64,000 nucleotides of DNA from Nocardioides pini (GTDB taxonomy: Bacteria > Actinomycetota > Actinomycetes > Propionibacteriales > Nocardioidaceae). The notes beneath the pieces were generated by a model that saw nothing but the letters and a program-made list of their open reading frames with translations, had not been told where the DNA came from and did no database searches. Both the position numbers and the translations under genes were made by a program. The stretch spans positions 1-64,000 of the forward strand of contig NZ_JAPPUX010000006.1 in assembly GCF_026712185.1 (NCBI RefSeq), read 5' to 3'. This document shows, piece by piece, positions 26,576-35,784 of the stretch (within the stretch, counting starts at the first letter, position 1; each line of letters begins with the position of its first letter).

Positions 26576-26833
26576 ATGAGCACCACGCATCAGCCCACAC
26601 CGGCAACCGCCCGACCTGTCGGTCCCCCGACCAAGCACCAGCTCGCTGTCATGATCTGGGTCGCGGTCTTCCCGACCCTGACCGTCCTCAACCTCGCCCT
26701 CGGCGACTGGCTCGGCACCCTGACACCCGTGGTGCGTACGTTCGTGCTCGCCACCATCGCGGTTCCGATCGTCATCTACGGCCTGATGCCACAGCTGCAC
26801 AAGCTCCGCGTGCGCCTGCTCAGCCGCGCCTGA
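26576..26833 (+). CDS. Small membrane protein, unknown function
   Basis: An 85-residue protein with a polar N-terminal tail (about 22 residues) and two membrane helices separated by GDWLGTLTPVVRT, ending in a basic tail. The ATG is preceded by CCAAGGAGAACAC, a strong ribosome site. It follows the flavoprotein gene by 39 bp in the same direction. Two-helix proteins of this kind are common beside thioredoxin-reductase-like genes and XRE regulators in actinobacteria, but their role is not known to me. Confidence 0.75.
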   Translation: MSTTHQPTPATARPVGPPTKHQLAVMIWVAVFPTLTVLNLALGDWLGTLTPVVRTFVLATIAVPIVIYGLMPQLHKLRVRLLSRA

Positions 26834-27291
26834 CCACGGCCACCATCGCCCGTACAACCATTGCACACCCCGCACCGCATCCCGTGGTCACAGCCGTGCC
26901 GAATCCATGCCGGCCCACCAACCGGCCCCATCGTGCGCCGTATCGCAGCAGAGCCCCTACGGCGGGCAGGGGTGCGATGTTCATCGAGACTGACGTGAGT
27001 AGCGCGTGCGCAGCACAACCGCCGTTCCCCCAGGTTTCCCCCGCACGGGCACCTGGTCAGCGACTACTGGACGACCACCCACTTCGGGCGTAACGTCGCG
27101 ACTCCCCTTCTGACCTGCGGCAACGCAGAATCCGAGTAGGTGACGCGACATGGCTCTGGGTGTACTACGACACCCGAATGTCGTTGCTGAGCGGGTCGCT
27201 GAAGTCAATCAGCGGCGGAGGCAATCGCCTCTATGCGGAAACGCAACCCGTCCGCTGCCTGCACCAGGTTCCGACACTGGAGGAGTTCACG
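26834..27291. other. Non-coding or decayed stretch at island end
   Basis: About 460 bp without a frame that I can support on either strand. Codon-position GC bias is weak and stop codons occur in all frames. No integrase or excisionase remnant is recognisable, although such a gene would be expected next to the attachment-site copy at 27364. Confidence 0.5.
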
Positions 27292-27456
27292 ATGACTGAG
27301 CCGCCTGACGCCGTTGAGCGCTTCCGGCAACCCGTCAGTGGGAGCCCGCCCACGGAAAGGTGCTCAAGTCCCCCCCTCGGACACCGGTTGGGATCCCTCC
27401 CACCACTCAGGTGGGGCAAGGGAAGGACAGAGGGCCTCGCAGAAGCGGGGCCCTGA
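27292..27456 (+). pseudogene. Possible gene start truncated by the attachment-site repeat
   Basis: An ATG preceded by GGAGGAGTTCACG opens a frame of 54 codons. The first 24 residues are unique and look protein-like (MTEPPDAVERFRQPV); the remainder reads through the tRNA-Leu 3' end and hairpin repeat and has no meaning. The simplest reading is a gene whose 5' end remains after the repeat arrived or was exchanged. No family can be named from so few residues. Confidence 0.3.
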
Positions 27457-27467
27457 GTCCATTTCGG
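27364..27467 (+). repeat. Direct repeat copy 2: tRNA-Leu 3' fragment plus two-hairpin segment (attR-like)
   Basis: Matches 6157-6262. It begins at TCAAGTCC of the T-loop, has one extra C in the T-stem, and continues through the acceptor end (CTCGGACACC) without the rest of a tRNA. Both hairpins are kept; the second has loop AGAA instead of GGAA with an unchanged stem. Similarity ends after CATTTCGG as in copy 1. The repeats lie 21.2 kb apart in the same orientation, as expected for the right end of an element inserted in tRNA-Leu. The mismatches suggest that the insertion is old or that the two sites differed before it. Confidence 0.8.
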
Positions 27468-27570
27468 GCTCAGCTGCCACGTCGGACACCGCCCGGTCCC
27501 CACGGTCTTCCTGCCCGGCTCGAGCCAGACCCGTGCTGCCTCGGCTCGGCGCTTCCCTGCACCTGGCTGC

Positions 27571-27600
27571 GCGCGGCCGATCGACGATCGGCCGCGCTTT
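27571..27600 (+). terminator. Strong intrinsic-terminator-like hairpin
   Basis: GCGCGGCCGATC and GATCGGCCGCGC form a 12-bp perfect stem with a 3-nt loop, followed on the plus strand by TTT. It lies 33 bp past the stop codon of the convergent DUF305 gene and may stop transcripts from both directions. Confidence 0.7.
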
Positions 27601-27630
27601 CCGCGGCCCTGGCGTCCGCGTCGTTGCGGC

Positions 27631-28293
27631 CTAGGACTCGAAGAGGTCGTTCATGGTGACGACCTCCTCCTTCTGTGCGTCGATGATCTGCCCCGCGAGG
27701 TCGACGGCGTCCTTGAACTGGCCGTCAGCCTGCTCCGCCTCGGCCATCTCGATGGCGCCTTCGTGGTGCTCGACCATCATCTGGAGCCACATGTCCTGGA
27801 ACTCCTCGTCGGAGGCGTTCTCGAGGACGTCCAGGTCCGCGAGAGTCATCATTCCCGGCATCTCGTCGCCGGGGTCCATGCCGTCCACGCCGCCCGTCGT
27901 GTCCGACAGGTCGCCCATCTCGTGGCCGGAGTTGACGTGGTCGCGCATGGTCGCGGGGACCGTCTCGCCCCACTTCGTGAGCCAATCGGCCATGGTCTCG
28001 ATCTCCGGTGCCTGGGCGTCGCGGATGCCTTCAGCGAGGGCCTGGACTTCAGGGTCGAGGGGGCGGTCGAGGGTGAGGTCGACCATCGAGAGCGCCTGGG
28101 CGTGGTGCTGGATCATCTCGGTGGCGAAGGTGACGTCGGCGTCGTTGTGCTCGGTGGTGCTGACCTCGGCCTGGCTGCCGGAACTGCCGGCGTCGGTGGT
28201 GCTGTCGCCACAGGCGGTGAGGCCGGCGCCGACGGCGAGGGCGAGGGCCAGCCCGCTGAGCGTGCGGGCACCGGTCTTGACCTTGTGCTGCAT
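27631..28293 (-). CDS. DUF305 lipoprotein, probable copper/metal-associated
   Basis: A 220-residue predicted lipoprotein. The N-terminal helix ends in the lipobox LTAC (GAGLTACGDS), after which a short linker leads to two DUF305 histidine motifs: MIQHHAQALSM near the start and MVEHHEGAIEMA near the end. A methionine/aspartate-rich loop (MDPGDEMPGMM) lies between them. DUF305 proteins are four-helix-bundle ferritin-like proteins often found in copper-resistance operons. The start at 28293 was chosen to give a normal signal peptide. It is the last gene of the copA-DUF6153-DUF305 run on the minus strand and probably acts on the outer face of the membrane. Confidence 0.88.
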   Translation of the reverse strand: MQHKVKTGARTLSGLALALAVGAGLTACGDSTTDAGSSGSQAEVSTTEHNDADVTFATEMIQHHAQALSMVDLTLDRPLDPEVQALAEGIRDAQAPEIETMADWLTKWGETVPATMRDHVNSGHEMGDLSDTTGGVDGMDPGDEMPGMMTLADLDVLENASDEEFQDMWLQMMVEHHEGAIEMAEAEQADGQFKDAVDLAGQIIDAQKEEVVTMNDLFES

Positions 28294-28423
28294 GAACTTC
28301 TCCTGGATGTCATGTGGGGTGTTGTGGGCAGGCGGACGCGACACCCGGCCCGGGTCCCTGCTGTCGAGGTCGCCGTCGACGGGCGGTCGAGCGCCCAGGG
28401 GTGGCGGGTGGTCGCGGTGCCTG

Positions 28424-28951
28424 TCAGCACCTGATGACGGAGAACTGCCAGGCGGGTGGTGGGCCGGTGCCTCGCACCCACTGCAACGTCCGCTCGCGGA
28501 CGGAAGCCGGTGCGAATCCGGTCGGCAGGAGCGGTCGGAGGACGCCGATGGCGAGGAGCCCGACGAGCGTGAGCCCTGCGGCGGCGAGCATGACGACGCA
28601 CTGCATGACCATGCCGGTCATGTCGTGCGGGCCGTGACCCACGCCGGCCGCACTGCTGGCCACGGCGGCTGTACGGGAGTGACCGTCGTGCGACGCGCCG
28701 GACGCCATCGCTGCGTCGTGGCGGCTGTTCATGCCGGCCGTGGACGTGCTCGAGGCCGCGGTCGCAGCGGTCCCAGCCGATGGAGCTGCGGTGACGGGTG
28801 CTGGGGTGCCGTGGTCGGCGAGGACGTGCATGCCCAGGATGCCGAGGACGAGCGCGCCCACCAGCGCAGCGAGCACAACACCCGTCCGGAGCCGAACAGC
28901 CGTCGGCACCCGCAGAACCCTGCGGGTGCCGACTGCGGTCACGAAGGTCAT
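28424..28951 (-). CDS. DUF6153-like small membrane protein
   Basis: A 175-residue protein with an N-terminal helix that ends in LGILGMHVLADHG, a low-complexity Ala/Ser/Thr linker holding several His and Met residues (HDGHS, HGPHDMTGMVM), a second helix (about 115-140) and a basic tail. This two-helix pattern with LxGMHxL and a Met/His-rich loop is the one I know from DUF6153 proteins near DUF305 and copper genes in actinobacteria. The His/Met content suggests metal contact on the extracytoplasmic side. It lies 28 bp after copA. The family assignment is from memory of the pattern. Confidence 0.7.
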   Translation of the reverse strand: MTFVTAVGTRRVLRVPTAVRLRTGVVLAALVGALVLGILGMHVLADHGTPAPVTAAPSAGTAATAASSTSTAGMNSRHDAAMASGASHDGHSRTAAVASSAAGVGHGPHDMTGMVMQCVVMLAAAGLTLVGLLAIGVLRPLLPTGFAPASVRERTLQWVRGTGPPPAWQFSVIRC

Positions 28952-28979
28952 CGCCCTCGATGGTACGGAGCGGCGGATG

Positions 28980-31370
28980 TCAGCCCAGTCGCTGGGTGCG
29001 GAGCCGGAGCGCGTTGACGATCACGCTGACCGACGACAACGCCATGGCGGCAGCGGCGACCATCGGAGACAGCAGCCACCCGAAGGCGGGGTACAGCACG
29101 CCGGCGGCGATGGGGATGCCCAGCGCGTTGTAGCCGAACGCGAGCCAAAGCCCCCTGCGGGTGTTGTTCATGACGGCGTGGGAGAGCTGGCGGGCGTGGG
29201 CGATGCCGTTCAGGTCGCCTCGCAGCAGCGTGACGCTGGCGGACTCCATGGCGACGTCGGTGCCGGTGCCCATCGCCAGGCCCACGTCAGCGGCTGCCAG
29301 AGCCGGGGCATCGTTCACCCCGTCCCCACTCATGGCGACCACGCGGCCCTCGGCGCGGAGCTTGTTGACGACGTCTGCCTTGTGATCGGGCAGCACCTCC
29401 GCCTCGACCCGGTCGATGCCCAGGTCAGAGGCGACGGCGGCGGCGGTCACCTGGTTGTCGCCGGTGAGCATGATGACCTCGACGCCCTCCTTGCGCAGCG
29501 CCGCCAGCGCGGCCGGGGTGGTCTCCTTGACCTGATCGGCGATGCCGATGACGCCCGCCGGGGCCCCATCGACTGCAACGAGGACGGCGGTGGCGCCGGT
29601 ACGGCGCAGGTCGTCGGCCTTGCCAGCCAGACCACCCGGGTCGACATCCTGGGACCGGAGGAAACCGGCGGTGCCGATGAGGACCTTGCGGCCCTCGACC
29701 GTGCCGAGGACGCCCTTGCCCGCGGGTGCGTCGAAGTCCGCGACCTCCGGCAGACGACTGTCGCTCGACCCGGCCCTGTCGGCCCGCGCCTTGTCGACGA
29801 TGGCACGAGCGAGTGGGTGCTCGGATGCGTGCTCGACCGCCGCCGCGAGGTTCAGCAGCTCTGCCTCGGTGTGAGCGGTGTATCCCTCGGCCATCTCGAC
29901 GGCGACGACGGCAGGCTTGCCCTCGGTGAGGGTGCCGGTCTTGTCGACGACGACCGTGTCGACCTTCTCCATCCGCTCGAGCGCCTCGGCGTTCTTGATG
30001 AGGACGCCCATCTGGGCGCCGCGGCCGACGCCGACCATGATGGACATGGGCGTGGCCAGGCCCAGGGCACAGGGGCAGGCGATGATGAGGACGCTGACGG
30101 CCACGACGAGCGCGTGCGCCAGCTTCGGGTCCGGACCGACGAGCGCCCACACGATGAACGCGAGCACCGCGATGCCGATGACGGTCGGCACGAACACGGC
30201 GGAGACGCGGTCGACGGTCCGCTGGATGGGTGCGCGGGAGCGTTGTGCTTCGGCGACCATGTTCACGATGCGTGACAGCATCGTGTCCCGGCCGACCGCG
30301 TTCGCGCGGACGAGCAGCGCGCCGGTCTGGTTCAGCGTGCCGCCGATGGCGTTGTCGCCGGGCTCCTTCGTCACGGGCATGGACTCGCCGGTGACCAGGG
30401 ACTCGTCGACGGCGGACTTCCCGTCCTCGACGAGCCCGTCGACGGGAACCTTCTCCCCGGGCCGCACGCGCAACAGGTCGCCGAGCTTGACCTGGTCGAG
30501 GGTGACCTCGTCCTCGGAGCCGTCCACGGCCACGCGGCGTGCGGTCCTGGGTGAGAGGTCGAGGAGGGCCTTGATGGCACCGGATGTGGCCTCGCGGGCG
30601 CGGAGCTCGAGAACCTGGCCGAGGAGCACCAGGGTCGTGATGACAGCGGCGGCCTCGAAGTACACGTCGACGGCGCCGTCCATGCGGAACGCCTCGGGAA
30701 AGATGCCGGGCGCGAGCGTGGCGACGACGGAGAACAGCCAAGCGACGCCGGTGCCCATCGCGATGAGCGTGAACATGTTGAGGTTGCGGGTCCGCACGGA
30801 CGCCCAGCCGCGGATGAAGAACGGCCATCCGGCCCACAGCACCACCGGCGTCGCGAGCGCGAGCTGGACCCATGCCGACGTCGTGGCTGTGATGTTGTCG
30901 TGGAGCCACGGGACGAGGTCGCGGCCCATGCCGAGGACGAGGACGGGGATGGACAGGACGACGCCGACCCAGAACCGTCGGGTCATGTCGCGCAGCTCGG
31001 GTGACGGGCCGGTGTCGGCGGTGACGATGACGGGTTCGAGGGCCATGCCGCAGATGGGGCAGGCACCGGGGCCGTCCTGCCGGATCTCCGGATGCATCGG
31101 GCAGGTGTACTCGACCGCCTCACCGGCGCCCGCGGTCGGCGGCTCGCCGCCCGCCCGAGCACCCTGCCCGTCGCCGGCATGGTTGTGGTCGGCGTGGTCG
31201 TGGCCAGCGTTCTCATGGTGCCGGGTGTACTGGGCGGGGTTGGCAAGGAACGTGTCCTTGCAGCCGGCGGAGCAGAAGTGGAACTGCTGGCCGTCGTGGT
31301 CGGCCGCTTGGTCGGTGGTGGCCGGATCGACGGTCATGCCACACACAGGATCGGTGACCTGGCGCGACAT
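28980..31370 (-). CDS. copA: Copper-translocating P-type ATPase
   Basis: A 796-residue P1B-type ATPase. The N-terminus has a YHS-type metal site ([16 protein letters not shown], residues 7-37), a His/Asp-rich linker, and a second metal-binding unit YTCPMHPEI...CPICGMAL (88-111). Eight helices follow; the ion path has [11 protein letters not shown] (431-441), the phosphorylation motif is DKTGTLT at 476, the phosphatase motif TGES at 327, and the SEHPL and GDGVNDAP motifs are present. CPC with these motifs indicates Cu(I) export. The MSRQ start was chosen because GGAGGCGACC precedes it; an ATG at 31403 overlaps the upstream stop codon. A CsoR-like operator lies just upstream. Confidence 0.92.
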   Translation of the reverse strand: MSRQVTDPVCGMTVDPATTDQAADHDGQQFHFCSAGCKDTFLANPAQYTRHHENAGHDHADHNHAGDGQGARAGGEPPTAGAGEAVEYTCPMHPEIRQDGPGACPICGMALEPVIVTADTGPSPELRDMTRRFWVGVVLSIPVLVLGMGRDLVPWLHDNITATTSAWVQLALATPVVLWAGWPFFIRGWASVRTRNLNMFTLIAMGTGVAWLFSVVATLAPGIFPEAFRMDGAVDVYFEAAAVITTLVLLGQVLELRAREATSGAIKALLDLSPRTARRVAVDGSEDEVTLDQVKLGDLLRVRPGEKVPVDGLVEDGKSAVDESLVTGESMPVTKEPGDNAIGGTLNQTGALLVRANAVGRDTMLSRIVNMVAEAQRSRAPIQRTVDRVSAVFVPTVIGIAVLAFIVWALVGPDPKLAHALVVAVSVLIIACPCALGLATPMSIMVGVGRGAQMGVLIKNAEALERMEKVDTVVVDKTGTLTEGKPAVVAVEMAEGYTAHTEAELLNLAAAVEHASEHPLARAIVDKARADRAGSSDSRLPEVADFDAPAGKGVLGTVEGRKVLIGTAGFLRSQDVDPGGLAGKADDLRRTGATAVLVAVDGAPAGVIGIADQVKETTPAALAALRKEGVEVIMLTGDNQVTAAAVASDLGIDRVEAEVLPDHKADVVNKLRAEGRVVAMSGDGVNDAPALAAADVGLAMGTGTDVAMESASVTLLRGDLNGIAHARQLSHAVMNNTRRGLWLAFGYNALGIPIAAGVLYPAFGWLLSPMVAAAAMALSSVSVIVNALRLRTQRLG

Positions 31371-31399
31371 GGTCGCCTCCGGGCGGTGGGTGTGCGCCT

Positions 31400-32035
31400 T
31401 CATGACTTCACCATACCCCTGGGGGGTATCATGTTAAGAGTGCTGAGCAGTGGCGAAGCCGGCCGGCCCTGCAGCAGCTCGACCACCTCCTGGGTGGACA
31501 CGACGGTGGCGAACTCGCCGTCGAGGTTCGTCGCCGTCGTGCGCGCCAGCTCGTCGGCGGTCACCACGTGCCCCTCCGGGCCGGTCCGATCGAAGGTGTG
31601 CGTCGCGTCCAGGGCGAAGAGGACGTCGTACCCGAGGTCCCCCGCCGCACGCGCTGTGGTCTCGCAGCAGTGATTCGTCGTGATCCCGCTGATCACCAGC
31701 GTGCCGATGCCGTTGGCTGCGAGCCAGCGGTGGAGGTCGGGTGCGCCATGGAAGCAGGAGTGGACGGTCTTGGTCACCAGCAGGTCCGGCGCCGAGGCGC
31801 GCAGGTAGTCCTTGAGTGCGTGTCCCGGGTTGTCGGGGTGGAACAGGCTTCCAGGTTTGCCGGACCGGTGCTGGACGAAGACCACGGGAAGGCCGGCGTT
31901 GCCGAATGCGTCGACGAGGTTCGCGATGTTCCGATCGGCGTCGCGGTTGTTGCGTCTCCCCCATCTCGGGTCGTCGAATGCTTCTTGGACGTCGATCACC
32001 ACCAGTGCGGTGTCAGGGCGTCGTGCGTCGTCCAT
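31400..32035 (-). CDS. Isochorismatase-family cysteine hydrolase
   Basis: A 211-residue alpha/beta hydrolase. The catalytic triad of the family is visible: aspartate in VVIDVQEAF, lysine in [12 protein letters not shown] and cysteine in [15 protein letters not shown], with the cis-peptide stretch VISG. Related enzymes hydrolyse isochorismate, nicotinamide or other amides; the substrate is not predictable. The enzyme core ends at about residue 190 ([13 protein letters not shown]); the last 20 residues are encoded by the copA promoter and its operator, an odd extension. The stop overlaps an upstream ATG of copA as ATGA. The start follows GAGGAGCAGAC. It may be transcribed with the copper genes or only be their neighbour. 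Confidence 0.85.
   Translation of the reverse strand: MDDARRPDTALVVIDVQEAFDDPRWGRRNNRDADRNIANLVDAFGNAGLPVVFVQHRSGKPGSLFHPDNPGHALKDYLRASAPDLLVTKTVHSCFHGAPDLHRWLAANGIGTLVISGITTNHCCETTARAAGDLGYDVLFALDATHTFDRTGPEGHVVTADELARTTATNLDGEFATVVSTQEVVELLQGRPASPLLSTLNMIPPRGMVKS
31413..31429. promoter_or_regulatory. CsoR-like copper operator upstream of copA
   Basis: ATACCCCTGGGGGGTAT is a near-perfect inverted repeat of the type TACCCC-N-GGGGTA recognised by the Cu(I) repressor CsoR. It lies 43 bp before the chosen copA start and inside the 3' end of the isochorismatase gene. Copper should therefore derepress copA-DUF6153-DUF305. No csoR gene is in this window, so the repressor must be encoded elsewhere. 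Confidence 0.75.
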
Positions 32036-32144
32036 GTCTGCTCCTCGCGCTCGGGTGGACGCCGGGCGGCGGCGTCCCCGTCACGATGGACAGGGTCGCT
32101 GTCGCCCGGCTGTCCCGTTCCTGTCGCGGCGGGCGCGGACGCCG

Positions 32145-35100
32145 TCAGGACGCCACGATGGGCATCAACGCCGCCATGTCGCGACGCTCGTGTGGCGGAG
32201 CGGGACGGGCCGACGACTCACGGATCCGAGCCGCCTCGACGAGCAGCCGCCTCGCCTCGTCCTGCTCGCCCCTCGCCGACGTCAGGCGTGCCAGGCTCTC
32301 GAGCGAGGTGGCGACGAGGCCCGGCTCACCGACCGTCCGACCGGCAGCCAACGACTGCTCGAAGCGGACGAACGCGCTCTCCAGGTCGCCGTCGGCCTCG
32401 TCGCAGCGGGCAAGGCCGGCCAGGGACAACCCCTCTGGTACCGGCGTGCCCAGGACCGCGAATCCGGCCATCGCCGCTTCGTACCCCTTCCGTGCTGCCG
32501 ACCAGTCCTCGCGCACCTGAGCGACCAGGGCCCGGCCGTACGTCGCGAGCACCTCCCCCGCCCCGTCTCCGACCTGCCGTGAAGCGGCGGCAGCGCGGTC
32601 GAACAGGTCGTTCGCCGCAGAGACGTTGCCGAGGTGCAGCTGCCCGACCCCGAGGTCGGCAAGGGCCCACTGCACGGTGTTCCACAGCCCAGCAGTGGTC
32701 GCCACGTCGATGGCCTCCTCGAGGACCCGTGCGCTCTCCTCGTAGCGACCGAACTGACGCAGTCCCCAGCCCAGGTGGTAGAGGATTGCGGACAGCCCCC
32801 ACGGGTCGTCGAGGCGGCGGAACGCCGACGCGGTGGCCCTCCCCAGGGGCACGGCGCCCGCCTCGTCGCCGGTCTTGAGGGCCGTCTCCATGCGGACGAA
32901 GCCGATCACGGCGCTCCCCCACGGATCGTCGTCCGCGTCGAACTGGGCCTCCGCCTCGGTCAGCAGGCGTTCGCGCTGCGCGGGGTCCGCGCCGGTCACC
33001 CCCTGGACCGCCAGCAGCACACGGGACAGGGCTGCCCGTGACCGCTCACCGAGCTCGTCGAACAGCAGGAGGCTCTCCCGCGCCGTCTCCTCGCAGCGCG
33101 GGCTGGGGTGCACCAGGCACGCACGGGGCCGTTCGACCAGCGAGACCGCCTGCAGGGCGCTCGCTCGAGCCAACGGGCTGCCGCCGTGGGCGGCGAGCAG
33201 CCGGCCCAGGACCTCCCTGCCTTCCATGTGGCGGCCCAGGTGCCAGAAGAGGCCCAGCGAGCCCGCCATCGACAGTGCCGCGTCAGGATCGCCACCGGGG
33301 CCGCCGAGCCACGCGAGGGCGGCGCGGATGTTGGGCTGGTCGGCCCGCAGTGCCTCGAGGGTCGCGCGCTGGTCGTGCCCGCGCAGCGCCATCTCGGAGC
33401 CCAGTGCCAGGTCGCGGTAGTGCTCGGCATGACGACGCGCGAACTCGTCGGTCTCGCCGCGGGTCACGAGGCGCTCGGCGGCGTACTGCCAGATCGTCTC
33501 CAGCATCCGGTAGCGGGTGGTCGGGCCGGGCTCGACGACCACCATCGACCGTTCGACCAGCCGGCCGACGACGTCCAGCACCTCGCCCGACCCCGAGTCA
33601 AAGTCGGAGACGATCTCCTCGGCTGCATGGAGGGTCCACCCTCCCTGGAAGACGGACAACCGCTCGAAGACCCTCCTCTCCGCCTCTCCGAGGAGCTCAT
33701 AGCTCCAGTCGACCGTGGCCCGCAGCGTCTGCTGGCGCGCCTCGGCGGTCCGGGTGCCGGAGGTCAGCAGGGTGAAGCGTTGGTCCAGCCGACCGGCGAT
33801 GTCGGCAGGTGAGAGCGCTGAGGTCCGCGCCGCAGCCAGCTCGATCGCGAGCGGGATCCCGTCCAGCGACCGGCAGATCCGTCCGATGGCGGCCAGGTCC
33901 CTCTCGTCGAACACCGACCCGGGGCGAACGGCCCGGGCGCGCTCCGCGAACAGCTGCGCCGCCGCGAAGTCGAGCACCCGTCCTGGCAGGACGTCCTCCG
34001 GCGGTGTCTCGAGCGGCCCGACGGACACCTGCACCTCGTCGGGCACCGCGAGCGCCTCCCGGCTGGTGGCCACCACGGTGACGTGGGGGCACCGGCCCAG
34101 GACGTCGTCGACGAGCGCCGCGACCGCATCGACCACGTGCTCGCAGTTGTCGACCAGCAGCAGGAGCTGCTTGTGCCCGAGGAAGTTGATGACCCTCTCC
34201 CGGACGTCGCGGTCACCCGCCGCGCCGTCCATCGGTACCCCCAACGCGTCCGCCACGGCCATCGGGACCTGGTCGGCGTCGTTGATCGCCGCGAGACGGA
34301 CTCCGAACGCGCCGTCCTCGAAGTCGCCGGCGACGCGTGGCGTGATGGCCAGCGCCAGGCTCGTCTTCCCGGCCCCTCCCGGGCCGATCAGTGACAGGAG
34401 CCGCGCCTCCCCCACCAACCCGGTGAGGGCGTCGAGCTGGGCGTCGCGACCGATCAACGGCCGGACCACGGTCGGAAGGTTGGTGGCACGGACCGCGGCA
34501 GCCGCGCGTGGCCGCGGGGTCGGCACGACGACAGGTACCGGAGGTGCCAGGTCGGCGGGGCCGCCCAAGGACGGTTCCTGCCGCAGCACCCGTTCGTGCA
34601 GCGAGCGGAGCGTCAGCGACGGCTCGAGCCCCAGCTCCTCGTCGAGCTCGTCCCGGGTCCTGGCGAACACCTCCAGTGCGTCGACCTGCCGCCCGCTGCG
34701 GTACAAGGCGACCATCAGCAGGCCGGCCATCGCTTCCAGGGTCGGGTCCGCCGACACGACGGGCTCGAGCTGCGCGAGGACCTCGGCGTGCCGCCCCAGG
34801 GCGAGGGCGACCTGGGCCCGCTCCGTCATCGCCGCGATCTTCAGCTCGGACAGGCGTGCCGCCTCGGCGATCGCCCACTGCTCGGTGGTGAAGTCGCTCA
34901 GGGGCTCGCCGGACCAGAGGGAGAGGGCGTCGTCGTACCGAGCGAGCTGCTCCGCGGTGTGCCCGTCCGGGGTGCCGGTCGCGTTGATCGCGCGTGCCTC
35001 GCGCAGCTGCTGCTCGAACTTGTGGGCGTCGACCTGGGTGGGGGCCACGTCCGCGCGGTATCCGACGCCCTCACGTGTGACGACGTCATCCAGGCCGACC

Positions 35101-35336
35101 GCCTTGAGCGAGCGTCGCAGCTTGGAGACTCGGATCTGCAGGGCGTTCATGGGGTCGACCGGCAAGGTGGATTCCGACCAGAGTCGATCGACCAGCAAGG
35201 TGGCCGGGATCGTCCGTCCGGGCGCCAGCAGGAGCTGTGCCATGAGCGCGCGCTCGGCAGCTCCCGGAAGCTTCGCCGACCGACCGTCGACCGTCATGCC
35301 CATCGGCCCGAGCAACCGGAACTGCGGCTGACCCAT
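32145..35336 (-). CDS. AfsR/SARP-type regulator with BTAD, AAA ATPase and TPR region
   Basis: A 1063-residue protein with the same layout as that at 15085: winged helix (about 1-98), BTAD (about 103-250, ending ELDEELGLEPSLTL), STAND ATPase with P-loop GPGGAGKT (318-325), Walker B LLLVDNCEHV (about 400), a helical DNA- or ligand-coupling part, and alpha-helical repeats to the C-terminus. Such proteins switch on neighbouring genes, often for exported metabolites. It is the first gene downstream of the HMA/MFS group and 109 bp behind the isochorismatase gene in the same orientation. What signal it senses is unknown. Confidence 0.9.
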   Translation of the reverse strand: MGQPQFRLLGPMGMTVDGRSAKLPGAAERALMAQLLLAPGRTIPATLLVDRLWSESTLPVDPMNALQIRVSKLRRSLKAVGLDDVVTREGVGYRADVAPTQVDAHKFEQQLREARAINATGTPDGHTAEQLARYDDALSLWSGEPLSDFTTEQWAIAEAARLSELKIAAMTERAQVALALGRHAEVLAQLEPVVSADPTLEAMAGLLMVALYRSGRQVDALEVFARTRDELDEELGLEPSLTLRSLHERVLRQEPSLGGPADLAPPVPVVVPTPRPRAAAAVRATNLPTVVRPLIGRDAQLDALTGLVGEARLLSLIGPGGAGKTSLALAITPRVAGDFEDGAFGVRLAAINDADQVPMAVADALGVPMDGAAGDRDVRERVINFLGHKQLLLLVDNCEHVVDAVAALVDDVLGRCPHVTVVATSREALAVPDEVQVSVGPLETPPEDVLPGRVLDFAAAQLFAERARAVRPGSVFDERDLAAIGRICRSLDGIPLAIELAAARTSALSPADIAGRLDQRFTLLTSGTRTAEARQQTLRATVDWSYELLGEAERRVFERLSVFQGGWTLHAAEEIVSDFDSGSGEVLDVVGRLVERSMVVVEPGPTTRYRMLETIWQYAAERLVTRGETDEFARRHAEHYRDLALGSEMALRGHDQRATLEALRADQPNIRAALAWLGGPGGDPDAALSMAGSLGLFWHLGRHMEGREVLGRLLAAHGGSPLARASALQAVSLVERPRACLVHPSPRCEETARESLLLFDELGERSRAALSRVLLAVQGVTGADPAQRERLLTEAEAQFDADDDPWGSAVIGFVRMETALKTGDEAGAVPLGRATASAFRRLDDPWGLSAILYHLGWGLRQFGRYEESARVLEEAIDVATTAGLWNTVQWALADLGVGQLHLGNVSAANDLFDRAAAASRQVGDGAGEVLATYGRALVAQVREDWSAARKGYEAAMAGFAVLGTPVPEGLSLAGLARCDEADGDLESAFVRFEQSLAAGRTVGEPGLVATSLESLARLTSARGEQDEARRLLVEAARIRESSARPAPPHERRDMAALMPIVAS

Positions 35337-35455
35337 GTCTCTCCCATCGTGACGTCCTCATGGTCCCGCTCACCCGTCCTGCTCGCAATCGCCGCCGGGT
35401 CTGCTGCCAATCCGCCCAGCGGTTGTTCCCCGGGTCGGCGGTTCGCGCGCACTGG

Positions 35456-35503
35456 AAAGCCGCGCTCCGGAGGGGCAGGGGGTGCCTCCTCCGGAGCGCG
35501 GCG
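35456..35503 (-). terminator. Intrinsic terminator behind the copZ-like gene
   Basis: Arms 35460-35474 and 35489-35503 are perfectly complementary over 15 bp (GCCGCGCTCCGGAGG and its complement), followed on the minus strand by TTTCC. It starts 6 bp past the stop of the HMA gene, so it should end the MFS-HMA transcript before the SARP gene. Confidence 0.8.
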
Positions 35504-35508
35504 GCTCG

Positions 35509-35727
35509 TCAGGCCAGCTGGTAGCCGGCCTCCGCGACGGCCTCACGCACCTGCTGGGTGGTGATCGGCTGCCGCGTGGTCACGTGGACCTTCCCCGAGG
35601 CGAGGTCGACCTCGACCTGGGAGACGCCGTCGAGGGCGCTGACTTCCTCGGTCACGGATCGGACGCAGTGGTCGCACGTCATGCCGACGACGTCGTAGGT
35701 CTGGGTGGTGGTCTCAGCGGGAGTCAT
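35509..35727 (-). CDS. Heavy-metal-associated (HMA) domain protein, CopZ-like
   Basis: A 72-residue protein that is one HMA domain: first strand YDVVGMTCDHCVRSV with the copper-binding GMTCxxC pair, then ALDGVSQVEVDLASGKVHV and the terminal EAVAEAGYQL. This is the CopZ-type chaperone that carries Cu(I) to CopA in the cytosol. The start at MTPAETTT was chosen for length and the preceding GGAGAACCACC. It follows the MFS gene by 57 bp and ends at a terminator. It is the only obvious metal chaperone with CxxC near copA, 4 kb away. Confidence 0.9.
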   Translation of the reverse strand: MTPAETTTQTYDVVGMTCDHCVRSVTEEVSALDGVSQVEVDLASGKVHVTTRQPITTQQVREAVAEAGYQLA

Positions 35728-35784
35728 GGTGGTTCTCCTTCTCTTGGTGGTGCCGGCCATGGGCGGCCGGCCTTGGTGGGACTG

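Noticed and set aside
26834-27363. Remnant of a tyrosine or serine integrase near the second repeat
   Set aside because: Looked for in all frames; no recombinase motif is visible, and frames are broken by stops.
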